Shown here: positions 1 through 4,888 of the stretch, piece by piece
Layout of the letters: the number at the start of each line of letters is the position of its first letter
Position numbering within the stretch: the stretch's first letter is position 1
From: Bacillota bacterium
Lineage (GTDB): Bacteria > Bacillota > UBA4882 > UBA10575
Length of the DNA stretch: 7,104 nucleotides
Reading direction: 5' to 3'
Assembly (NCBI GenBank): GCA_003511465.1
Contig: DOID01000062.1
Coordinates: 1-7,104, forward strand
Notes under the pieces: model-generated
The model's input: the letters and a program-made list of their open reading frames with translations, nothing else
Told to the model about the DNA's origin: nothing
Database searches by the model: none
Position numbers and translations under genes: made by a program

Positions 1-86
1 CAAAGCTGCAAAGGCGATTATTACTACGAGTGACTAGCGACGAGTATCGAGCGACGAGATATTTTCTAGGTAATCACCCACCCTAG
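1..86. other. Non-coding left edge, 3' flank of the amidase gene
   Basis: No open frame with a start and ribosome binding site is visible here. Apart from the tandem repeat at 22-63, the only structure is a weak inverted match (CTAGGT near 66 against ACCCTAG near 80) just downstream of the amidase stop. It is imperfect and has no T-run, so I do not call a terminator. Confidence 0.4.
22..63. repeat. Imperfect 14-bp tandem repeat, three units
   Basis: Three consecutive 14-base units can be laid out at 22-35, 36-49 and 50-63. Units 2 and 3 share the nine bases AGCGACGAG at 36-44 and 50-58, and all three share the core ACGAG at the same offset (26-30, 40-44, 54-58). An extra CGAG lies at 47-50. 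The repeat sits just beyond the 3' end of the amidase gene. It has no dyad symmetry typical of a terminator and no CRISPR-like spacing. Its role is unknown; it may be the edge of a longer low-complexity array that continues left of the window. Confidence 0.5.
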
Positions 87-806
87 CTACCCTGACCGGT
101 TGGAGGAATGGGAAGCCAAGGCCCGCAGGATGCCCTGGCTGATGGCAAGGGCAATCTTTTCCTGATAGTCCGCCTGCTGGAGCAGGACGGCTTCCCTCGG
201 ATGGGAGAGGAAACCAACCTCGACAATGACCCCGGTTACCCCCGGTTGCTCGATGATAAAATACTTGCCGGGCGCTGCTTTTTGGGGACTTGTTTGGATC
301 TTATTTAATTCTTCTTGGATGGTAAGGGCTAGGTTTTTTCCGACCTGATCACGATAGTTATAGAAAGCGACCATGCCCCGGCGCCCGGCATCGGTTGACC
401 AATCACAATGGATACTGACCAGGAAGAGGGCTTTCGCCTTTTTGGCCTGTTCCACCCGGGCATTTAGATCGCGGCGGTGTCGACCTCCGCGCCCATGCTG
501 GAAAGGGGCCAGTTCAGTATCGACTGCTCTGGTCATCCCTACATTGACGCCGCTTTGTCGGAGTTGGTCACGGATTTTCACGCCGATGGCCAGGTTAATG
601 TTCTTCTCTAGATGACCTTGGGCGTCTTGGGTACCACCGTCAATCCCCCCATGGCCCGGATCAATTAGGATGGTGGCGCGTTGAATTTTACCTCCGGTTA
701 AGTTGGTTTGAAACAGGTAAGGGATGAGCAAGGGGAGTAGGAGTAAAATCCCCACCAAATAGAGGGCCAAAAAGGTTTTTTCTTTATTCAGGATAATAAT
801 CCGCAT
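87..806 (-). CDS. cwlD: N-acetylmuramoyl-L-alanine amidase, CwlD type (spore cortex)
   Basis: This is a 239-residue zinc amidase of the Amidase_3 family. Residues 12-32 form one hydrophobic segment that would anchor it in the membrane with the catalytic domain outside. The domain starts with DPGHGGIDGG (49-58). Expected zinc ligands are H52, E67 and H133 (in VSIHCD), and the catalytic glutamate is E196 in IVEVGFLSHP. Length and details such as TRAVDTELAP (92-101) and the RRDLNARV stretch (111-118) resemble B. subtilis CwlD (about 237 residues). In that species CwlD removes the stem peptide from muramic acid so that muramic-delta-lactam can form in the spore cortex. The start at 806 is preceded by a modest GGGGGA (812-817), five bases upstream. 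It is transcribed away from cca. The residues after H133 (CDWS) differ from the usual IHxNA pattern. Amidase activity is well supported; the cortex role is inferred from the resemblance and the sporulation neighbours. A vegetative amidase is the alternative. Confidence 0.8.
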   Translation of the reverse strand: MRIIILNKEKTFLALYLVGILLLLPLLIPYLFQTNLTGGKIQRATILIDPGHGGIDGGTQDAQGHLEKNINLAIGVKIRDQLRQSGVNVGMTRAVDTELAPFQHGRGGRHRRDLNARVEQAKKAKALFLVSIHCDWSTDAGRRGMVAFYNYRDQVGKNLALTIQEELNKIQTSPQKAAPGKYFIIEQPGVTGVIVEVGFLSHPREAVLLQQADYQEKIALAISQGILRALASHSSNRSG

Positions 807-933
807 CGTATTCCCCCGCTGACGGCTGTGATCTTAATTGTTTAATTTTTATGCTGGGGAAACTGTTTTATGTAAGGGCTTTATGTTTTGTCTTGGGATT
901 TAAGGCTGGCAGGAGATGGAGAGGAGGGCGGCC
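807..933. other. Divergent intergenic spacer between amidase gene and cca
   Basis: This spacer must hold the promoters for the leftward amidase gene and, unless it is read from elsewhere, for rightward cca. The middle (832-890) is AT-rich. TTTATGT occurs at 867-873 and 880-886, and TTTATG at 848-853; on the minus strand these read as ACATAAA or CATAAA, loosely like sigma-E/sigma-G -10 elements. None has a convincing -35 partner at proper spacing on either strand, so I do not assign a promoter. No hairpin with a T-run is seen. Confidence 0.35.
921..928 (+). promoter_or_regulatory. Ribosome binding site that decides the cca start
   Basis: GAGGAGGG lies five bases before ATG 934. The upstream in-frame ATG at 916 has its only purine-rich match (AGGAG, 911-915) directly touching the start codon, leaving no spacing. 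Start 934 is therefore strongly preferred. Confidence 0.7.
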
Positions 934-2280
934 ATGCTTGCGTGGGGGCGATGGCGCTGGGTTCGGCGGCAGCTACCGGCAGCAGTATTGACTGTCTTGC
1001 AAACGCTGCAGAGCCACGGTTATTCAGCGTATCTGGTGGGCGGTGCGCCCCGTGATCTCCTCTTGGGCCGTCGGCCTCAGGATTGGGACCTCACCACCGA
1101 TGCCCGTCCGGAACAGGTCAAAGCTGTTTTTGCGCAGACGATCCCTTTGGGGGAGAAATTCGGTACGGTGCGGGTGGTCATCGGCGATGACCAGCTTGAA
1201 GTCACCACCTTCCGGCGGGAAGGTGATTATAGTGACCGGCGTCATCCCGATTGGGTGGAATTTACGCCTTCAATTCGGGATGATTTGGCGCGGCGTGATT
1301 TTACCATTAACGCTCTTGCCCTCGATCCCCTCAGGCAGCAACTGGTTGACCCCTACGGCGGGGTGCGGGACCTGCAGCGGCGCTTAGTCAAAGCGGTGGG
1401 CGACCCTAGACAAAGATTCACGGAAGACCCCTTGCGCATGCTTCGTTTTTACCGGTTTCAGTCGACTTTGGGCTTTCGGGGGGAAACCTATACCGAGCAG
1501 GGAATTGAAGCGGAAGCCATCACGCAGGTTAGTGGAGAACGGATTCGTGATGAACTAACCAAAATCCTGATGGCGGCGGTGCCGGAGATCGGTTTAGCGG
1601 GTCTCGCCCGCTGCGGTTTACTGACGGCGATGATGCCAGAGTTTATCCCGGTCCAAGCGGCCGACCCTACCTTATTCCGGCACTTGGTGGCCACCGTTAA
1701 GGCGATCAAACCAGAGGCCAGGCTGCGTTGGGCCGCCTTCCTTCATGATCTGGGGAAAGCTACAACCAAAAAGGTGGAAAATGGACAGACTCATTATTAC
1801 GGCCACGATAAGGTCAGTGCAGAATTGGCGGCGGGCATCCTGGAACGGCTCCGCTTCGCCACCGAATTCCGGCAGCGGGTTTTGACTTTAGTACGCTGGC
1901 ATATGTTTCCTGCAGATCCGGGAATGACCGATGCCGCCCTCCGGCGGTTGGTGGTGAAGGTCGGCCCGGATCAGATTTTTGATCTTCTGGAGTTAAGAAG
2001 GGCTGATCTGGTCGGAACCGGGGGATCCTATTACCAAGCCTGTGACAGTTTAACCCGCTTCGCCCGGAGGATCCAAGCCTTACTGGAGGGAGAGACTGTC
2101 TTCACCCGGAAAGATTTGGCGGTCAACGGTCGTGAGGTGATGGAAATTTTAGAATTACCGCCCGGTCCGGAGGTGGGAGCAATTTTGGCGGAGGTCTTCC
2201 ACTGGGTGACTGAAGATCCGGAGCGGAATCGGAAAGCGCGAATCTATGACTTCCTAAAAGAAAAAAGGCAGAAAAATTAA
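934..2280 (+). CDS. cca: tRNA nucleotidyltransferase (CCA-adding family) with HD domain
   Basis: This enzyme adds the 3'-terminal CCA, or part of it, to tRNA from CTP and ATP without a nucleic-acid template. From the preferred start it has 448 residues; ATG 916 would add six. The class II nucleotidyltransferase head shows VGGAPRD (35-41) and the metal-binding pair D50/D52 in DWDL. RRDFTINA (120-127) follows, then EDPLRMLRF (164-172), which belongs to the tRNA-NTase RNA-binding region. A second domain carries HDLGK (271-275) and GHD (290-292), the pattern of HD phosphohydrolases. The C-terminus has the conserved segment starting LAVNGREVME. All catalytic motifs are present and the frame is intact. 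Family members can be full CCA-adding, CC-adding only or A-adding only, and sequence inspection does not separate these here. The HD domain might give phosphatase or phosphodiesterase activity on RNA ends, as in E. coli Cca; that is inference. It is followed by a 94-bp gap before the sporulation genes. Confidence 0.93.
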   Translation: MLAWGRWRWVRRQLPAAVLTVLQTLQSHGYSAYLVGGAPRDLLLGRRPQDWDLTTDARPEQVKAVFAQTIPLGEKFGTVRVVIGDDQLEVTTFRREGDYSDRRHPDWVEFTPSIRDDLARRDFTINALALDPLRQQLVDPYGGVRDLQRRLVKAVGDPRQRFTEDPLRMLRFYRFQSTLGFRGETYTEQGIEAEAITQVSGERIRDELTKILMAAVPEIGLAGLARCGLLTAMMPEFIPVQAADPTLFRHLVATVKAIKPEARLRWAAFLHDLGKATTKKVENGQTHYYGHDKVSAELAAGILERLRFATEFRQRVLTLVRWHMFPADPGMTDAALRRLVVKVGPDQIFDLLELRRADLVGTGGSYYQACDSLTRFARRIQALLEGETVFTRKDLAVNGREVMEILELPPGPEVGAILAEVFHWVTEDPERNRKARIYDFLKEKRQKN

Positions 2281-2311
2281 GGGGCTTTCCCATAAAACCT
2301 TCCTGCTTCCA

Positions 2312-2341
2312 CTCATTTTCTCGGCTGGCGAAGCATATTTT
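2312..2341 (+). promoter_or_regulatory. Candidate sigma-E type promoter before yqfC
   Basis: CTCATTTT (2312-2319) matches six of eight bases of a GTCATATT-like sigma-E -35 element. After 14 bases, CATATTTT (2334-2341) keeps the leading CATA of the CATACAAT-like -10 element but diverges in the middle. Spacing is right for sigma-E (14-15). yqfC and yqfD are known sigma-E genes in B. subtilis, which supports the reading. Transcription would start near 2347-2349, just ahead of the ribosome binding site. The consensus is quoted from memory and the -10 match is partial. Confidence 0.4.
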
Positions 2342-2360
2342 GGTAAAAGCAGACGAGAAA

Positions 2361-2367
2361 AAGGGAG
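2361..2367 (+). promoter_or_regulatory. yqfC ribosome binding site
   Basis: AAGGGAG lies seven bases before the ATG at 2375. A second GGGAGG (2369-2374) touches the start codon and is too close to serve. Confidence 0.55.
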
Positions 2368-2374
2368 CGGGAGG

Positions 2375-2683
2375 ATGGTAAAGTTGGGAAAGCCGCCCAA
2401 AAAAGCGCGTTTTGGCGCTAAAGTTGCCGAATTATTTGAATTACCATCCGAGGTTGTCCTGGATTTGCCCCGTCTGGTCCTGACCGGTACAGAGCAGCTG
2501 CTGGTGGAGAATCACCGCGGTTTGCTAGCCTATAGCCGCAGTGAGATTTGTCTCCAAACTTCTCTGGGTGTCCTGAGAGTGAGCGGGGAAGAGTTGGATA
2601 TCAAGTTAATAACCCAGGATCAAGTAAATATTGACGGCCGGATTGGCAAAGTAGAATGGGATGCGCGGAGGGAAAAGGAATGA
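2375..2683 (+). CDS. yqfC: Sporulation protein YqfC
   Basis: This is a 102-residue protein, close to the roughly 93-100 residues usual for the YqfC family. It is recognised by the segment FELPSEVVLDLPRLVLTG (20-37), followed by LLVENHRGLLAYS (42-54), and by its place directly before yqfD. It has no signal peptide or membrane helix; the body after residue 20 looks like a chain of beta strands ending in short basic/acidic residues. YqfC is found only in endospore formers and is expressed in the mother cell under sigma-E in B. subtilis; its biochemical function is not known. The stop codon TGA overlaps the yqfD start as ATGA, so the two are probably translationally coupled and may act together. 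The candidate sigma-E promoter upstream fits this role. Confidence 0.85.
   Translation: MVKLGKPPKKARFGAKVAELFELPSEVVLDLPRLVLTGTEQLLVENHRGLLAYSRSEICLQTSLGVLRVSGEELDIKLITQDQVNIDGRIGKVEWDARREKE
2667..2672 (+). promoter_or_regulatory. Ribosome binding site that decides the yqfD start
   Basis: GGAGGG lies seven bases before ATG 2680, inside the end of yqfC. The other in-frame ATG at 2656 has no comparable site and would create a 28-bp overlap, so 2680 is chosen. Confidence 0.65.
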
Positions 2684-3864
2684 TCTCCCAACGAATTAGC
2701 GCTTTCTGCCAAGGCTATCTGGTCGCCATGGTCAAAGGGGCCAGGAGTGAAGAATTACTCAATCGGGGGCTGGCTGAGGGAGCCGTATTTTGGGATATTA
2801 AAAGAAAAGCCCCCGGTACGATTGTTTTTAAACTCCACGCCTGGCAATTTTCCGTGCTTCGTCCCCATTTTTACCGGACCGGAACGCGGGGGAAGATTCT
2901 CCGCAGAAGAGGATGGCCCTTTTTCTTAAGACGGGTGTGGCGAAAAAAGGGCTGGCTCTTGGGGATGGCGCTGTTCTTAAGTTTACTGATGAGCCTCTCT
3001 TCTTTCATCTGGTTTATTGAAGTAAGTGGGGTAGAGGAGCTTGATCAAAGCCGCGTGCGGCAGGAATTGACTACTTTAGGCCTTTACCCCGGTGTGTCGC
3101 GACGCCAGATCAAACAGAAACGGGATTGGCTGATTCGGGAACTACGGATTCGGCTTCCCGAAGCCCTTTGGGTTACCCTCCGAATTAAGGGCGTGGTCTC
3201 GGAGGTGGTCATTGCTGAAAAAACAGCCCCGCCACCCATGGATGAAGTCCGCGGGAATCTGGTGGCAGCGAAAGAGGGGCTGATCACCAGTATTTTGGTG
3301 ATCGACGGGACGCCACTGGTCCGGGAGGGAGATACAGTCTCCCAGGGGGAACTGTTAATTTTGGGTGAAACCGGCCGCACCCATCTGGATGGTACAGTGG
3401 AAGCGAGGAAGGTTAAAGCCGTCGGCCAAGTACGGGCCCGCGTTTGGTATGAGATTGTCATTGAAGAACCCCTGACGGTCTTGGAACCGAAAGCCACCGG
3501 CGGGTACCAGACTGCGTACAGTTTTCGGGTCGGACAACGGCTTTTCCCCCTCTTTTCCCGGGGGAAAGTAGCCGGTGCGGTGATCCAGGACCGGGTAGTG
3601 AAGACAATTATTCCAGGAAGGAATAGACTGAGTTTAGTCGAAATCATTAAGGATACCTTCCAGACTGTAGACTGGATCGCTGCTGCAGTTCCGCCCGAAA
3701 CTGCCCTGGCCAGAGCCAAAAAGAAAGGGGAGGACAGGATTGGGTCGGCGCTGCTTTCCGGCATACAACCGAACACGATCCGGGAATTCTGGGAAGTACA
3801 GTCGGAAGTCTTACATTACCGTTTAATCCTGGAAACTGAAGAAGAGATTGCGGTTCCAGATTAA
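2680..3864 (+). CDS. yqfD: Sporulation membrane protein YqfD
   Basis: From the preferred start this is 394 residues, matching the family (about 398 in B. subtilis). The N-terminal part (1-90) is basic and soluble and would lie in the cytoplasm. One transmembrane helix spans about 92-113. The following stretch, beginning IEVSGVEELDQSRVRQEL (113-130), looks like a small POTRA/FtsQ-like fold. Residues 200-230 run from GLITSILVIDGTPLV to REGDTVSQGELLILGE, a hairpin typical of biotinyl/lipoyl or HlyD-like sandwich domains. YqfD is confined to endospore formers, is sigma-E controlled in B. subtilis, and is needed for efficient sporulation at the engulfed stage; its molecular role is not established. 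Start ATG overlaps the yqfC stop by four bases. The domain readings are by eye and are inference; the family assignment is secure from the sequence and the gene order. Confidence 0.9.
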   Translation: MISQRISAFCQGYLVAMVKGARSEELLNRGLAEGAVFWDIKRKAPGTIVFKLHAWQFSVLRPHFYRTGTRGKILRRRGWPFFLRRVWRKKGWLLGMALFLSLLMSLSSFIWFIEVSGVEELDQSRVRQELTTLGLYPGVSRRQIKQKRDWLIRELRIRLPEALWVTLRIKGVVSEVVIAEKTAPPPMDEVRGNLVAAKEGLITSILVIDGTPLVREGDTVSQGELLILGETGRTHLDGTVEARKVKAVGQVRARVWYEIVIEEPLTVLEPKATGGYQTAYSFRVGQRLFPLFSRGKVAGAVIQDRVVKTIIPGRNRLSLVEIIKDTFQTVDWIAAAVPPETALARAKKKGEDRIGSALLSGIQPNTIREFWEVQSEVLHYRLILETEEEIAVPD

Positions 3865-3872
3865 AGGAGGAG
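3863..3872 (+). promoter_or_regulatory. phoH ribosome binding site
   Basis: AAAGGAGGAG begins inside the yqfD stop codon. The AGGAGG core ends 13 bases before the TTG start, which is long; the last GGAG (3869-3872) leaves 11. An in-frame TAG at 3878-3880 rules out any earlier start. Confidence 0.55.
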
Positions 3873-3883
3873 AAGAATAGAGT

Positions 3884-4846
3884 TTGCGTAATTCCGAAAT
3901 CACCCTAGAGATCGATCCTCAAGTCGCCCCGGTTCTGTTTGGCGAATACGACCAGAACTTAAAGGATTTAGCGGCGCGCTTGGAGGTCTCACTTTCAGCC
4001 CGGGGGAATACTCTGTATCTCTCCGGCGATGAGGAAAAAGTAGATAAAACCTTGGCCGTGTTGGAGCAGTTAAGGAATCAGGCGGAAAATGGAGTTGTCC
4101 TTGGCCCCCATGAGATCCGTTACACCGTTGATGTATTAGACCGCGGGGAACAGGGTTCAAAAGTCGAAAAGGATTTTACCGCCATGCCGATTCAGGTAAC
4201 CAATCGGGGGAAACGGGTTACCCCGCGCACCTACGGTCAGAAAATATATGTAGAAGCCATTCGCGATCATATGCTGACCTTTGGGATTGGTCCCGCTGGG
4301 ACCGGCAAAACCTATTTAGCCGTAACCATGGCGGTGGCCGCCCTCCAAAGTAAGCAGGTGAACCGGTTGGTTTTGACCAGGCCCGCAGTGGAGGCCGGGG
4401 AAAAACTGGGTTTTCTCCCCGGGGATCTGCACGAAAAAGTCGATCCCTATCTACGGCCGTTGACCGATGCGTTATTTGATCTGTTAGGGGCAGAATTGTA
4501 CCAAAAATACATGGAGCGTCGGGTGATTGAGATCGCGCCCCTCGCCTATATGCGCGGGCGAACACTGGACGACTCCTTTATTATTTTAGATGAAGCCCAA
4601 AACACCACCACTGAACAGATGAAGATGTTCCTGACCAGAATGGGTTGGGGTTCAAAGGTAGTGGTGACCGGTGACATAACCCAGATGGATTTACCAAGAG
4701 GACAAGCCTCCGGACTGGTCGACGCTGCGGAGGTTCTTCAGGATGTATCAGGGATTGCCCTTGTTTATTTGGGAAATCAGGATGTCGTCCGCCATGAAAT
4801 GGTCCAAAAGATTATTCGGGCGTACGAACGAAAACGACCAACTTAA
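3884..4846 (+). CDS. phoH: PhoH family ATPase (PhoH/YbeZ type)
   Basis: This is a 320-residue P-loop ATPase, the same length as B. subtilis PhoH (about 319). The Walker A motif is GPAGTGKT (136-143, lysine K142) and Walker B is FIILDEAQN (232-240, D236 and E237). VVVTGDITQMDLP further on is the conserved helicase-like motif of the family. The N-terminal 90 residues, with LEVSLSARGNTLYLSGDEEK, look like a small KH-like RNA-binding domain. There is no PIN domain, which separates it from PhoH2 proteins. Family members sit beside ybeY and the E. coli homologue YbeZ is linked to YbeY and rRNA processing, so an RNA role is likely; the substrate is not known. The start is TTG, 19 bases after the yqfD stop; a TAG two codons upstream prevents a longer form and no good start follows nearby. 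The gene lies in the presumed operon with yqfC, yqfD and pgpH. Confidence 0.93.
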   Translation: MRNSEITLEIDPQVAPVLFGEYDQNLKDLAARLEVSLSARGNTLYLSGDEEKVDKTLAVLEQLRNQAENGVVLGPHEIRYTVDVLDRGEQGSKVEKDFTAMPIQVTNRGKRVTPRTYGQKIYVEAIRDHMLTFGIGPAGTGKTYLAVTMAVAALQSKQVNRLVLTRPAVEAGEKLGFLPGDLHEKVDPYLRPLTDALFDLLGAELYQKYMERRVIEIAPLAYMRGRTLDDSFIILDEAQNTTTEQMKMFLTRMGWGSKVVVTGDITQMDLPRGQASGLVDAAEVLQDVSGIALVYLGNQDVVRHEMVQKIIRAYERKRPT

Positions 4847-4856
4847 AAGATATGGG

Positions 4857-4884
4857 AGGCCCTCTCGGCTTATAAAGGAGGCCT
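4857..4884 (+). promoter_or_regulatory. Possible hairpin covering the pgpH ribosome binding site
   Basis: AGGCC (4857-4861) pairs with GGCCT (4880-4884). After a bulged C at 4862, TC (4863-4864) pairs with GA (4878-4879), and T4865 can wobble with G4877, leaving an 11-base loop. The 3' arm contains GGAGG of the strong site AAAGGAGG (4874-4881), seven bases before ATG 4889. This could lower or regulate pgpH translation. It is not a terminator, since no T-run follows. The pairing was drawn by hand without energy calculation. Confidence 0.35.
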
Positions 4885-4888
4885 GAAA

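Larger units (their letters stand above)
2281..2374 (+). other. Spacer between cca and yqfC
   Basis: There is no strong terminator after cca: only GGG-CTTT-CCC around 2282-2291, with three pairs and no T-run, so read-through into yqfC is possible. The candidate sporulation promoter (2312-2341) and the yqfC ribosome binding site lie here. Confidence 0.4.

Noticed and set aside
1..86. CRISPR array or attachment site at the left edge
   Set aside because: The repeat units are 14 bases and adjacent, without unique spacers, and no integrase, tRNA or cas gene is in the window.
108..615. Two plus-strand open frames (108-308 and 373-615) opposite the amidase gene
   Set aside because: They lie fully antisense to a gene with complete catalytic motifs, have no ribosome binding site and no recognisable protein features.
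815..890. Sigma-A or sigma-E/G promoters in the divergent spacer
   Set aside because: CATAAA-like and TATGTT-like boxes are present, but none has an acceptable partner element at the right spacing.
2281..2291. GGG-CTTT-CCC as a terminator of cca
   Set aside because: The stem is only three pairs and no run of T follows.
3084..3776. A 230-codon minus-strand open frame inside yqfD
   Set aside because: It is long but antisense to a well-supported YqfD; its translation is rich in Ser, Thr, Arg and Pro with no domain, as expected from the codon bias of the real gene.
3900..4565. Minus-strand open frames opposite phoH
   Set aside because: Antisense to Walker A and Walker B coding sequence, with low-complexity translations and no start signals.
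4852..4875. Seven-codon frame ATG to TAA as a leader peptide gene
   Set aside because: There is no ribosome binding site in front of it; it is kept only as part of the hairpin observation, not as a gene.
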